From contig CM046000.1 of the NCBI GenBank assembly GCA_025175895.1, positions 69,902,720 to 69,966,719 of the forward strand: 64,000 nucleotides of DNA, in the 5' to 3' direction. Every line of letters begins with the position of its first letter. Positions within the stretch are counted from its first letter, which is position 1. Positions 44,509 through 56,605 of the stretch are shown in pieces. The translations under genes and the position numbers were made by a program. This stretch comes from Wurfbainia villosa. Taxonomy: Eukaryota; Streptophyta; Magnoliopsida; Zingiberales; Zingiberaceae. The notes beneath the pieces were generated by a model that did not search any database, had not been told where the DNA came from, and saw only the letters and a program-made list of their open reading frames with translations.

Positions 44509-45373
44509 TTGTTGGAATGTGCTATTGCTCCCATGTCCCGGATTAAAATTTTCACTAATGAAAACTAATCGGATGGGATTAAAAAAAATTAATCCTAGAC
44601 AAAAGGGATTACCCAAGCAACTGTTCCATCGTCGTGCTATTCGATTAGAGTAGTCACTTGAACAAACTTGTTGTTGAAGCAACCAACTTCTATTATTCTA
44701 ATAGCCGCGGAATAGATGATGTACGGATCACAGGGTTTTGTGTTTGTTTTCAGAGTCCAAGTAAATTAGCCACATAATAAAAACATACAACATGCATATA
44801 ATTGAAAACAATTATAGACATAATACAAAAGAATATAAACAAGCATTATACCTCTCGATCTTCTATTGTATGTCCTTCCTCCTTTTGGACGTCGTGTGGG
44901 CGACGATCTTCTAAAAGTCGAAGCCTCCTAGATCACCAATCTACCCTTCCTTGTTCACTCCGAACAAAGGAAGATCATAAAACAAAACTCTTCTCCTTCC
45001 TTTAACCGACCACCAAGCTCCAAACTTGATGCTTGCTGCTGGCCAAAGAGAGAATAGAGGAGGAAGTGGGCGCCGGCCAAAAGCTCCAAGGAACCACCCT
45101 AACCCTTGTTTCCACCGGCCAAGGAGAGGAAGAGAAATATGTTGAGCGTTGGCCAAGGTAGAGAGGAGAAAGATGGGGGCTGGCAACACCTAAGGAAGAA
45201 GAAAGGAAGCCCTCCAATTTGTTGCCGCCCAAGACACCTCCAAAAACCCTAGCCCCCCACTTGTTTCTTGTCACCCAAGCCAAGGAAGCAAAAACCCTAA
45301 TCTCCCTTCTATTCTTATGCCGCCCAAGCCATAAGCCCATATTTATAAAGTTAGGCTTAAGCCTCCTTTTAAT
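44509..45373 (-). mobile_element. C2 5' LTR, part nearest the primer site
   Basis: From about 44580 it matches the C2 3' LTR closely, including shared TATTATTC. The first about 70 bases next to the primer site differ. It is interrupted by solo LTR C3 at 45374. Confidence 0.8.
45369..45373. repeat. C3 target site duplication, left
   Basis: TTAAT, repeated at 47470-47474. Confidence 0.9.
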
Positions 45374-46264
45374 TGTAGGGATGTATACTGAAAAGTCTAT
45401 CTTTTCTATGAACATCTTTTTGAAATAAGAATTACATGATCATTGTTTGCATATGGTTATGCAATATTGTCTAATACTTTACATTGTAGATAACATGGTG
45501 TGTGGTGTCACACAGGAGATCATGTTATCGGCCCCTTGAAAAGTATAAGTAAAGGCTCACAACCGAGATGGCTTTGAACAAACCATCGGAATGGTTGTAG
45601 TGTGATTTGATATTGGTTTGTCTTGACCATAGAATCACACTAGTGCGCTTTGTGTGTATTGAGCAGGACCAACTTAGAGGTGATTTGATTTATTGCTGAC
45701 TACATAATCGAATCGGACCTCATATATTATTTAGTACATGCTCTTAATCCTGATATAATAATAGGCACATATACTAATTACTCATCTCTTTGATTTACCA
45801 ATGGGTGAGATTTATAGATTAAATCGATAGGCTCGGTAAGTTGGGAGATGATATTATTTATATGGTGTGCCGTTGATTATAGGAAGAAATCGTGTCCTAT
45901 ATATTAGGATGATGATGTCCCCTTGAGGAGCTCATAAGGTTCATCATGTAAACCCTGCAGGTGGACTTGGTCCGTCATGATGAAAAGGTTGAGTGGTACT
46001 ACTAAGGAGTTAGATGTTGATTAATTAATGGTCAGTAGATTAATTAATCGATGGACATTCGAGATCTTAAACATGGGGAGAAAATGTACAAATAATTTAT
46101 GGAGCCCATATTATCATATGGGGGTTGGTGAGGTAGATCAATGATGATCCTTTAGTGGATTGGATCATCATTAGTGGATCGGACTTTATGTGGGCTTGAT
46201 CCATGGGTGGCCAAGATCCAACTCCTCCTCATGGTCCTTAATGTAGCCTATTAACACTTCATGA

Positions 46265-46400
46265 AGCTTAGATCCAATGGATGAAAACAAAACTCTAGAT
46301 CCAAAGGTAGAGATTAAATCTTTAGATCCGACGGTTGAGATTAAATCTCTAGATCTGACGGTTGAGATTAAATCCCTAGAACCAATGGAGGAGATTAAAT
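46265..46400. repeat. 24-bp minisatellite in C3
   Basis: About five units, reverse orientation relative to C2. Confidence 0.85.
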
Positions 46401-47238
46401 TATGGCTTGAGCCCAACTCTATAAATAGAGATCATGAAGTGGGCAGAAAGAAGAGCATGGCTTAAGGGGATTAGGGTTTACTTCCTTTAGAGGCTAGGAA
46501 TCCTAGTTGGTTTAGGATTAGGTTTGGGTGGCTAGGGTTTTGGGAGCTTATGGGTGGGCAGCAACAAGTGAAGGAGTTTTTCATTTTCTTCCTAAGGTGT
46601 GGTAGGTTTCTCCCATCTTCCCTCTACCTTGGCTTGTGCTCATCCTAACCTTCTTCCCCACTTCCATGGCCTGCCATAAGGAGAGCTAGGATTAGGGTTT
46701 GGAGGCTTAGGATTTAGGAGGTTTGGGTGGCACCAAATAAGGAAGGTTTCTTTCTTCTTCATCCTTTGGTGGTCGGCACCCACAGCCCTATCCCAGCCCT
46801 TGGGCGGCATCCAAAGACCCCTTCTCCTTCTCCTTAGGTGGTGGAAACAAGATATAGGGCTTTCCCTTGGTGTCTTGGCCGGTTTCCACCATTATCTCCT
46901 TCTCCTTGTTGGCCGGCGGCAAGCATTCTCCTTGTTGCTTGTTGGTTGGTCATAAGAAGGAGAAGAGCTTTGTTTCTACTCTTCCTCTTGCTTTGGAAGA
47001 GCAACGAAGGAAGATTTGCGATCTAGGAGCTTCAACTTTTGGTAGATCATCGCCCACACGACGTCCAAAAGGAGGAAGGTCATACATTAGAAGATCGAGA
47101 GGTATACCTATTCTACTTTCTTCTTTTGTTTGTTGCTTGTTTTTGTTTTTCAATTATAAGCATGTTATAAATCTATAAATGGCTAAATAATACTTGGATC
47201 CCGAGCATAAATATGAAAACCGGTGATCCGGACATCGT

Positions 47239-47297
47239 CTATTCCACGGCTACTCGTAGAATAGAGGATGGTCGCTTGAACAACTAGTTTGTTCAAG
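47239..47297 (+). other. Paired hairpins near the C3 LTR 3' end
   Basis: CTATTC (47239-47244) pairs with GAATAG (47259-47264). CTTGAACAA (47275-47283) pairs with TTGTTCAAG (47289-47297), perfect 9 bp with loop CTAGT. Equivalent stems occur in C1, C2, C4, C5 and the 14856 fragment. Confidence 0.8.
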
Positions 47298-47469
47298 TGA
47301 CCTCTCTAAACGAATAGCACGACGATGACTTGGTGGTTTGGGAAATCCCTTTTGTCTAGGATTAAATTTTTTTAATCTGGGGACATCGAAGGGATCGCCA
47401 TGGATAAGCTACCGAGGTGAAGTGGGAAGCGAAGTTTCCCCTCACGGACTCGATAAGCAAAACCCTTCA

Positions 47470-47892
47470 TTAATCTCCACCGTCGGTTCTAGAGATTTAA
47501 TCTCAACCGTCGGATCTAGAGATTTAATCTCAACCGTCGGATCTAGAAATTTAATCTCCATCGTCGTATCTAGAGTTTTATTTTCCATCATTAGATCTAG
47601 GCTCCATGAGGTTTTTATAGGCTATAATAGGGACCATGAGGAGGAGTTGGATCTTGGCCACCCAATGAATCAAGCCCACATAAAGTCCGATCCATTAATG
47701 ATAATCCATTCCACTAGAGGATTATCATTGATCTACCTCACCAACCCCCATAAGTTAATATGGGCTCCTTATATTATTTTACATTTATCTCCCCGTGTTT
47801 AAGATCTCGAATGTCTGTCAATTAAGTAATTTATTGACAATTAATTAATCAACATCTAACTCTATTAGTAGTACCACTCAACCTTATCATCA
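47470..47892 (-). mobile_element. C2 5' LTR, remainder (truncated)
   Basis: It begins with the TTAAT copy and matches C2 3' LTR 39326-39775. It is cut at 47892 by the end of the C5 LTR, so the outer third and outer target duplication of C2 are missing. It holds about five minisatellite units at 47470-47600. Confidence 0.85.
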
Positions 47893-49780
47893 TGAAGGTG
47901 GGGAAACTTCGCTTCCCACTTCAACTCGGTCGCTTGTTCATGGCGATCCCTTCTACATCCCCGGATAAAAAATTTATCCTTGACAAAGAGAGATTACCCA
48001 AGCTACCATTTCATCATCGTGCTATTCGATTAGAGTAGTCACTTGAACAAACTTGTTGTTCAAGCAACCAACCTCTATTCTATGAGTAGCCGCGGAATAG
48101 ACGATGTACGGATCACTGGTTTTTGCGTTTGTATTCGAGGTCCAAGTAAATTAGCCACATAACAAAACATACAACATGCATATAATTGAAAAAAAATTAT
48201 AGACATAATACAAAAGAATATAAACAAACATTATACCTCTCGATCTTCTATTGTATGCCCTTTCTTCTTTTGGACGTCGTGTGGCTGACGATCTTCCAAA
48301 AGTCGAAGCCTCCTGGATCACCAATCTTCCTTTCTTTACTCGCTCCGAACAAAAGGAAGAAAAAAACAAAACTCTTCCCTATCTAGGACCGGCCACCAAG
48401 TCAAGAGACCTAGTTGTAGCCGTCGGCCAAGGAAAGGAGATAGAGGATATGGACGCCGGCCAAAAGCTCCAAGGGAAGAGACCTTAGTCTTTGCCGCAGG
48501 CCAAGGATGAGATAAAGGAGATTGGACGCTGGCCAAGGAGAGAAGAAGAAAGGATGGACGCCGGCCACAACCCTAGGAAGAAGGAAAAATTTTCAAAAGA
48601 GTGGCCGCCCAAGCCCTTCTCAAAAACCCTAGCCTCCCCTTTTGTTTCTTGCCGCCCAAGCCAAAAGAAACAAAAACCCTAATCTCTCAAGTATATCCCA
48701 TGCCCAAGCCTTGGCCTCCTTTTATAGAGTTAGGCTTAAGCCTTGTTTTAATCTCCACTGTCGGATCTAGGGATTTAATCTCAATCATCGAATCTTGAGA
48801 TTTAATCTCAACCGTCAGAACTAGAGAATTAATCTCCACCGTCGGATCTAGAGTTTTATTTTTCATCATCGGATCTAGGCTCCATGAGGTTTTAATAGGC
48901 TACAATAGGGACCATGAGGAGGAGTTGGATCTTGGCCACCCAATGGATCAAGCTCACATAAAGTCCGATCCATTAATGATAATCCATTCCACTAGAGGAT
49001 TATCATTGATCTACCTCACCAACCCCCATAAGTTAATATGAGCTACATATATTATTTGTATATATATCTCCCCATGTTTAAGATCTCGAATATCCATGAT
49101 TAATTAATTTACTGACAATTAATTAATCAACTTCTAACTCCATGAGTAGTATCACTCAACCTTATCATCATGTCAGACCCAGTCCACCTGCAGGGTTTAC
49201 AAGATGAACCTTATGAGCTCCTCAAGGAGACATCATCATCCTAATATATAGGACATGGTTTCCTCCTATAATCAATGGCACACCATATAAATAATACCAT
49301 TTCCTAACTTACCGAGCCTATCGATTTACTCTATAAATCTCGCCCATTGGTAAATCAAAGAAATGAATACTAAGTATATGTGCCCGTTATTAAATCGGGA
49401 TTAAGAGCATGTACAACATAATATCTGAGGTCCGATTCGATTATGTAGTCAGCAATAAATCGAATCACCTCTAAGTCGGTCCTGCTCAATACACACAAAG
49501 TGTACTAGTGTAATTCTATGGTCAAGATAAACCAATACCAAATCACACTACAACCTTTCCAATGGTTTGTCCATAACCATCTCGGTTGTGAGCCTTTACT
49601 TATACTTTACAAGGAACTGATAACATGATCTCCCGTGTGACACTACACACCATGTTATCTACAATGTAATGTATTAGACAAATTGCATAACCATAAATAT
49701 GAAAACAATGATCATGTGATTCTTATTTCAAAATAAAGATGTTCATACAAAAGATAGACTTTTCAGTATATATCCCAACA
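47893..49780 (-). mobile_element. C5 3' LTR (1888 bp)
   Basis: On the minus strand it starts TGTTGGGATATATAC at 49780 and ends CCACCTTCA at 47893. The minisatellite is at 48750-48880 and the CTTGAACAA/TTGTTCAAG hairpin is near 48028-48050. Confidence 0.88.
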
Positions 49781-51257
49781 ATCTCCCACTTATAATAAAA
49801 GACTATGCTGTTCTCGAACTGCCATATATCTGATTCTCATTCCCTCCACATGCCTATCAAAAGATCTCACTGGAAGGGCCTTACTAAAAGGATCTGCCAG
49901 GTTATCGTCCGATACAATCTTGGCCACAACAACTTCTCCTCTCTTTACGATTTCTCGTATTAGGTGCTACTTGCGCTCTATGTGTTTGCTTGCCTTATGG
50001 GCTCGTGGTTCCTTCGAGTTTGCAACTGCACCACAGTTATCACAATAAATTGTGATAGTTCTGGGAAACCAGGAATCACATCCAAGTTCATCAAGAAGTT
50101 CCTGAGCCATACAGTTTCTTTGGCCTCCTCAGAGGCTGCCACATACTCAGCTTCCATGGTAGAGTCTGCCATGCATTTCTTCTTGACACTCCTCCATACA
50201 ATGGCTCCACCTCCCAAAGTAAACACAAAACCTAAGGTAGACTTACTTTTATCCCTATCTAATTGGAAGTCAGAATCTATGTAACCCACAGGGAGTAATT
50301 GGTCTTCCTGGTAAACTAGCATATAATCCTTAGTCCTTCTCAGGTACTTCAATATATGCTTTACCGCAGTCCAATGTCTCTATCCTAGATTACTCTGATA
50401 TCTACTAACCATGCCTATGGCAAAGTAGATATCAGGTCTCATACATAGCATTGCATACATGAGGCTTCCTACTGCCGAAGCATAAGGAATTGCCTTCAAC
50501 TTCTCTATCTCCTTAGATGTTCTAGGACACATCTCCTTAGATAAAGGAACTCCTTGCCTGAAAGGTAGAAAACCTTTCTTGGAGTTTTGCATGCTAAAAC
50601 GATCCATAATGGTGTCTATGTATGAATCTTGAGATAAGCACAACATCCTTTTCCTGCGATCCCTTATAACCTTGATCCCAAGGATGTGTCCCACTTCTCC
50701 CAATCCTTTATATCAAATTGTTTGGACAACCATACCCTTACATCTGATAACACCTTGACATTGTTGCCAATTAACAAAATATCATCTACGTATAGCATAA
50801 GAAATACCACTACATTTCCGTCACATCTCTTGTATACACAAGACTCATCCGGACTTTGAATAAATCCATAAGACTGGATTACCTCATCAAAGTGGATGTT
50901 CCAAGACCTCGAAGCTTGCTTCAATCCATAAATGGACCGATTAAGCTTGCACACAAGATGTTCTTTGCCCTTTGCAATGAATCCCTCTGGTTTCTTCATA
51001 TAGATGTTTTCCTCAAGACTTCCATTAAGGAAAGATGTCTTGACATCCATCTGACATACCTCATAATTCATATGAGCATTAATACATAAGAGAATCCGGA
51101 TAGACTTAAGCATGGCTACCGACGAAAAGGTCTCCTCATAATCGATACCCTATTTCTCAGTATACCCCTTCGCAACAAGCCTCGCTTTGAAGGTCTCAAC
51201 CTTCCCGTCTATTCCTCTCTTTCTTTTGTAGATCCACTTGCATCCAATGGTTTTTAC
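49781..51257 (-). pseudogene. C5 reverse transcriptase and RNase H, broken
   Basis: On the minus strand RT begins near 51250 (SVKTIGCKWIYKRK), has a TAG near 51152, then an open frame 51113-50664 with MDVKTSFLNG, IYGLKQASRSW and catalytic LYVDDILLIGN. A shift near 50690 leads to 50703-50380 (HILGIKVIRDR, GSLMYAMLCMRPDI), another to 50352-49978 with RNase H GYIDSDF and DSTMEAEYVAAS. The end (LADPFSKAL) runs to about 49800. The integrase and gag that should lie to the right are missing; Sirevirus S4 starts at 51258. It is the best-kept copia RT in the window. Confidence 0.85.
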
Positions 51258-51540
51258 ACTATTGGGAAGGTTCACCTCGGTTTCCAAGTATCTCAACATG
51301 ATGTTTGGGTTTCAACGAGTCATGTACAACAAGTCTAGACTCGGATACAAGGCTAAATTGTCTTACAAATCATACATGTCATCACTTAGCCAAAATGCTT
51401 AGAGTCAAGTCCATGCATGGGTTCCTAAGGCTAACTTTGTCAACCAAGTTGGACCAAACCAATTTTGGGTTCCCAAGAGTCAAGTTCACTTAGTGAAAAA
51501 AAACTCAACTAAGTTATTACTTAGGGTAGCTAGTCACTTG
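51258..51540 (+). pseudogene. C-terminal end of Sirevirus gag (S4)
   Basis: Closely similar to S3 15323-15622 and starting at the same gag position. FTSVSKYLN-like, VMYNKS, WVPK words are split over frames by a TAG near 51400. No upstream gag exists; C5 RT is joined directly, in opposite orientation. Confidence 0.75.
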
Positions 51541-51689
51541 CATGTTCCTTTAATTAGTTAAACTCTTACATGTTTAACTTAATTTATTTGCTTAATTTTG
51601 AATGGACTAGATAGGAAACAAAGTAGTTTAAACTTGAACAACCGAGTACTAAGACGAAGTGAACTAATAGTAAGTTAGGAAATCTCTTC

Positions 51690-51940
51690 AAAGTGTATGT
51701 CTAGAAAAAGGTCCACCTGATATCCAAGAAGGTCATATACCTCGCCACGACCTGGTGTACTAAGTTGAGTGGAACTAACCGAAGCTAACTCACTCAGTCT
51801 TTAACTAGTTAGACCAAAGTTTAGTCTAAAGCAAGTCAAGTACTTGATTCCTTGATTGACTTTGTCTTAGGAAGTGGTCTACCTGATATCCAAGATGGTA
51901 ATATGCCTCGCCACTACCTGAAAGTCAATTTTAGAAAAAC
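51690..51940 (+). repeat. Conserved post-gag block, two copies about 164 bp apart (S4)
   Basis: CTGATATCCAAGA(A/T)GGT and CTCGCCAC(G/T)ACCTG occur at about 51717 and 51890. Same arrangement as S3. Confidence 0.7.
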
Positions 51941-52317
51941 TTATTTGATAAGCCAAGATAAATTTGAATCTAACACAAGTTTAAATACTTTCATTTTTCA
52001 TTAAAATTAATCAAGATAAGAATGCATCATCATCTCACAAAACCCATAGGATTAACGTGTATTGAAAACCTAGATTGGGTGAGATGAATTAGATTAACTT
52101 AATCAAATTAATCAACTCAAACCTAAACCCTAATTCAACTTTAATCAACTCAACCCTAATCAATTCAACTTTAATAAAACTATAATCAAATTAAACTCCA
52201 ATCCAACCCTAATTCAACTCTAAGTCAACTTTAATCAATTTAACTTTAACTAATTCAACCCTTAATCAAATCGACCTTAACCAATTAATTAGTTAAGCAA
52301 ATAATCAAAGAAGAAGT
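51941..52317 (+). repeat. AT-rich spacer in S4
   Basis: Low-complexity AATCAACTCAACC and CCTAATTCAAC words; no gene seen. Similar to 16195-16500. Confidence 0.55.
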
Positions 52318-53466
52318 ATACGTAGGTCAACCCCTAGGTTTTGAAAATATAGAATATCCTAATATGTATATAAAATGAAAAATACTTTTGTATGGACTAA
52401 AACAAGCTCCTAGAGCTTAGTATGAATGATTAACTTCATACTTAATTTTAAAAGGCTTTAGGCAAGGTCAAATTGACTCCACCCTATTTGTAAAAACTTT
52501 GGATCTAGACATCTTTATAGCTCAAGTTTATGTCGATGACATAGTATTTAGATCAACAAATTCAAAATTTTTAAAAGAATTCATAATATTAATGGAAAAA
52601 GAATTTGAAATGAGCCTAGTAGGAGAGTTAAATTTCTTTTTAGGGTTACAAATAAAACAAACAAGAGATGAAAATTACATATATCAAAATAAATATGCAA
52701 AAGAATTAATTAAAAAAATTCAAAATGGAAAATGCAAAAGAAATAAAAAAACTCATGGCAACAAAATGTAATAGGAAAATTTGTAGATCTAAAGTATTAT
52801 AGAAGTGTCATAGGAAATCTTCTATATCTGACTGCAAGTCAACCTGACATACTATTTGCAGTTAGTATGTGCACAGGTATTAAACTTAGGCTAAAGAATC
52901 ACAAATAACACATGTTAAAAACAATTCTAAGATACATTAAGAGAACAATCAATGTAGGAATGTGGTATTCGAGGACTAGTAACTTTGAATTATTAGGATA
53001 TTCCGACTCAGACTATGCCAGTTGTAAATTAGATAGAAAAAGTATAATTGGAGGATGAAAACTCCTAGGATCCTATCTAGTTAGCTGGTTTAGTAGAAAT
53101 CAATATTGCATTTGTCCTATCCACAACTGAGGCGGAATACGTAGCATTAGGGGAAAGTGTAGCCCAATTGTTGTCGATAATGCATACACTCAAGGACTTC
53201 GAACTACAATATAAAAATGTCAAAACATTGGTTGATAACATAAGTTCAATAAACTTAACTAAAAATCCAATTCAATATTCATGCACTAAACACATTTATG
53301 TTAAACGTCATTTCATAAAAGATGATGTTGCCAAAGGAAATATTGAACTCAATTATGTTAAGTTCAAATCTAATTTGGCAGACATTTTTACTAAACCACT
53401 TTTAGAAACTGAGTTTAGTATACTTAGAAGACAATTGGGTTATGCTTGGCAGAATAGGTTTCTTTG
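52318..53466 (+). pseudogene. S4 reverse transcriptase end and RNase H
   Basis: Frames in order give YGLKQAPRA, stop, QIDSTLFVKT, then 52499-52771 with catalytic VYVDDIVF, GELNFFLGLQIKQT and ELIKKI. After a shift come YRSVIGNLLYLTASQPDI, ELLGYSDSDYA (RNase H Asp), the TEAEYVALGE motif near 53125 and, in 53168-53467, KHIYVKRHFIKDD and LADIFTKPL, the usual Sirevirus pol end. At least five stops or shifts are present. Protease, integrase and the first half of RT are absent, so the gag tail and late pol are joined by the spacer. Confidence 0.8.
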
Positions 53467-54109
53467 ATTTTTTATCATTTCAAACCTATTTTTTTCTAAG
53501 AAAATATTATTTTTCACTAAGATTAAAATTGATCTAGCCTAGATCATGTTTAGACTTCATGAACCTATAGAACTAAGTAAGCCTTCGCATCTAACAAATA
53601 CCTAGGATTACATGTTTGTGTATTGAGCCACGAAGATGGGCTGAGATGCTAGGACAACACCTCTAGTTTCAGATATAGACTTAGTGCATCGACATGAGCC
53701 AAAAGGAGTTTAAAGAAAAATGATCACTTCAGTGACGAACTCTTTCCCAAGACTTAATGATAATTTTATTTCATTTGAGTTTTTCAAGAGTTAGACATTT
53801 GCTTTAAGGACAAATTTTATATGTGTATTTTCAATATATTTTCAATAATAATAATATTTTCAAGTAAGGATTCATGCTTGGAAAACTCTTATTGCATTTT
53901 CATTTTACATTATTAAAGCTTGAATTAGGGGGAAAGAATAATTTTTTAAAATTCTTAATTGCATGGCTTGAATTAAAGGGGGAGAAAACAATTTCAAAAT
54001 TAAAAGCTTCAATTAAGGGGGAGGAAAAAATTAAAGGGAAATTAAAATATTTTCAAAACACTTAGTTTTTATTGAGGGGGAGAAAATTTTTATGGTGTTT
54101 TCTAAATCT

Positions 54110-54545
54110 TAGAAATTTTTTATATTTTGAAACACTTATATACTTTGAAAAGTACATTTTCAAAAGCTTATCTTGAAAAACTAATAAGTTTTTAAAATTT
54201 TTTGAAAAAGCTTAAGTACATTGAAATGCATATTTACTTTGAAAATCTTAAGTCCTTTGAAAATCTCAAGTTCTTTGAAAATTTTCATTTACTTTGAAAA
54301 TCCTAAGTCTTTTGAAAAGCTTATTACTTTGAAATTTTCATTTACTTTGAAAAGCTCAAGTCTTTTGAAAAGCCTAAATATTTCGAAATGTTTTGAAAAA
54401 GCTTATATACTTTGAAATGCTTATCTAATTTGAAAAGCTTAAGTACTTTAAAATGCTAATTTACTTTTGAAAAGCTTAAGTATGTTGAAAAGCCTAGGTA
54501 CTTAATGCTTATGCAGTTTATAAATCTAAAATACTTAAGCAAATT
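54110..54545. repeat. Degenerate TTTGAAAAGCTTAAGTAC repeats
   Basis: About eighteen copies of 20-30 bases built on (A/T)CTTTGAAAAGCTTAAGT, with AAGCTT often present. Confidence 0.75.
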
Positions 54546-54856
54546 CATACACTTAGCTTTTAACTAATCTTTCCTATTTTGAAAGCTAAATACTTGAACT
54601 TACTGAGTGGTTTGATCCTTGAATTTTGACATTTGAAAGATAATAGTATTTTGATGTATGCCAAAGGGAGAGAGAGAGGTTTAAAGTTTGTATCAAAGAG
54701 AGAGAGTAGTTTAGAGTAAAATTTAAAGTTAATACATCTACTTGATATCAAAAATGTATTTCATGACTTCATTCATTGCATATGAACTTAAACTTGATAT
54801 ACTTGAACTTGATGCAAATGAATATGTGTTGAACTTGATGCATTGAAAATTGATTC

Positions 54857-54962
54857 TTCTAACTTTAATTGATGTGTTGTCATACATCAAAAAGGGGAAG
54901 ATTGTTGATGCAAGGAGCATCACTCTTTAGTTTTGTTGTATGAAGTATAGTTAAAGTTAGAA
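54857..54962 (+). other. Inverted repeat across S4 polypurine tract and 3' LTR start
   Basis: TTCTAACTTTAA (54857-54868) pairs with TTAAAGTTAGAA (54951-54962), 12 of 12. TCATACA (54880-54886) pairs with TGTATGA (54937-54943), 7 of 7. CAAAA (54888-54892) pairs with TTTTG (54931-54935). Confidence 0.75.
54889..54902 (+). promoter_or_regulatory. S4 polypurine tract
   Basis: AAAAAGGGGAAGAT abuts the LTR start TGTTGATGCAAGG. Confidence 0.85.
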
Positions 54963-55210
54963 ATTACTTGTGTTTTATATGCGTGTTAAGTGTACAGGCT
55001 TAACAAAAAAGTCATAGTAGGTTGTGTTGACCGGATACTAGGCAGAAGACTTGACAGATCAGAAGGATCGGACACCAAGTAGGAAGTCCAGATGGGTAAA
55101 GAAATCAGACATCTAGCATGAGGACTGGTTGGGTCAGGAGGCCGGACAATCAACATGAAGTCCAACTAGGTCAGGGAGATCGGACAGCTAGCGGGAAGTC
55201 TTGGTGGGTC
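54903..55210 (+). mobile_element. S4 3' LTR, first 308 bases
   Basis: Starts TGTTGATGCAAGG. It contains several GGAAGTC and TGGGTC words at irregular spacing. Cut at 55210 by A1. Confidence 0.75.
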
Positions 55211-55211
55211 T

Positions 55212-55259
55212 GATGTGAGCAAAACATATAGGATTTTAGGAGTAGTTTTCGCTCACATC
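55212..55259 (+). other. Hairpin at the A1 LTR start
   Basis: GATGTGAGC then AAAA (55212-55224) pairs with TTTT, one bulged C, GCTCACATC (55246-55259): 13 pairs. Confidence 0.7.
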
Positions 55260-55589
55260 TCGTTGCATTTTATATTTGATTATTTCATATTTCACTTTAT
55301 TTTTCATGCATTTCCTATTTTATGATTTGGAGAATTGCTCTGTGTACTTTTGTGTGCAGGACAATATTCTACGGGGAAAATGGTGCATTTTTGGAGCAAA
55401 AGGAAGACATTTGGTAGCTAGAACTGAAGGACACATAGCCTGGCCCTGTGAATCCACACGGCCAGCCCCGAAGCACACACCAGCACCACACACGGCTTGG
55501 CCGTGTGAATCCACATGGTCGTGTGGCACTGGGGCAATTTCGACTCGATTCAATTTTTTCTAGGGTTCGTTAAGATCCAACCTCATGTC

Positions 55590-55598
55590 TATATAAAG
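55590..55598 (+). promoter_or_regulatory. A1 TATA box
   Basis: TATATAAAG about 380 bases into the LTR. Confidence 0.6.
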
Positions 55599-56605
55599 GA
55601 AGTTATGCCCAAACCCTAGGGGGGAGGCACGACGATGGGGATGGCACATCGATGCCCTAAAAAGCTTCAAGAACTCGCAACGGGGAGGAAGGAAGTCGCT
55701 CGAGTACTAAATTTTGTGCTTCAACGCCAAGGAGAAGAACCAAAGTGCATTGTAATTCACTTTCCTTACATAATTTGCATTGTATCTATGAATTCAATTA
55801 TGCTTTGTGTTTCTCTTCTCGTATTTATGGAGTAAATTCTCCAATTCTAGGATTAGGGAGTAGATTGTGTGCGTAGAACATGCTATTTCAAATATATGTC
55901 TGTTCTTGATTTCATATTTGCAATTGGTGATTGTTTAGATCAATAACTATTTGTTTTGGTCTTCTATTTACTGTGCATAGCCGATACAAGGGATGACAAC
56001 CCTCCTATCAAAGATTTAGGAGAATTAAGGAGGAACCTTTAGGGGTTGGCCTCATCTCCGGTAACCGTGGATAGAAGGGTGTGATAGAGTCGGAAATGGG
56101 ACATGTTTTGACTCGTCACAGGGATTAATCCAGTATCCTCGTACCTCCTATCCCGTCCTAAAGCCAGGGGTCAACCTGGTATGGCAGAGGTAGTTCCCGA
56201 TAGATGCGAAGGCTCATCGGGGAAGTGTACGATGCCCCTTCCACAAGACCATAGTTAGAACGTCTAGATAATACTCAATTGATAGTGTGTTCTGCAACAC
56301 ACAAACAAAATAGAAATCCTAGAATTTCCTGAGAAGACTCGTAGCAACCCTTCTCTTCCTCCGTGTGACACCGTACTAGAGTTAGGACCGCCGACAAACC
56401 TCATAAGCACAACCCTTAACATTAAACTCAGAACAATAACATCCACTGAACAATCGGTAATGGAATCTTAGTCCCTATGGGATCGATAATCATTTTATTA
56501 CTTGATGGCATCCATGCACTTGCGAGCATTGAGTGCACACTTCGAGGAGTCCTCGACGGTTCCCATCGTGAGATTTGAGGATGCATTCGCGTGCAACAAG
56601 TTTTT

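Larger units (their letters stand above)
45374..47469 (+). mobile_element. C3: solo C-type LTR (2096 bp)
   Basis: It starts TGTAGGGATGTATAC and ends AAAACCCTTCA. It is not followed by a primer site but by the second TTAAT copy and the rest of the C2 LTR. The C4 LTR has the same ends and is followed by a primer site, which confirms the boundary. Solo LTRs form when the two LTRs of an inserted element recombine. TATA box TATAAATA is at 46420-46427. The 24-bp minisatellite is at 46265-46400. Confidence 0.92.
53467..54902 (+). mobile_element. S4 3' non-coding region
   Basis: It contains repeated polypurine tracts (about 53925, 53976, 54016, 54073) and the tandem array at 54110-54545. Short frames here are AT-driven and not conserved. 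Confidence 0.7.
55211..56598 (+). mobile_element. A1 5' LTR (about 1388 bp), Athila-type
   Basis: Starts TGATGTGAGC and is taken to end GTGCAACA just before AGTTTTT and the primer site; the right edge is inferred from the usual Athila layout. It opens with a hairpin (55212-55259), holds CACGGCCGTGTG-like words near 55440-55540 and TATATAAAG at 55590-55598. No gene seen. Confidence 0.7.

Noticed and set aside
47338..47802. 154-codon frame crossing the C3/C2 boundary
   Set aside because: It spans a transposon junction and the minisatellite, so it is fortuitous.
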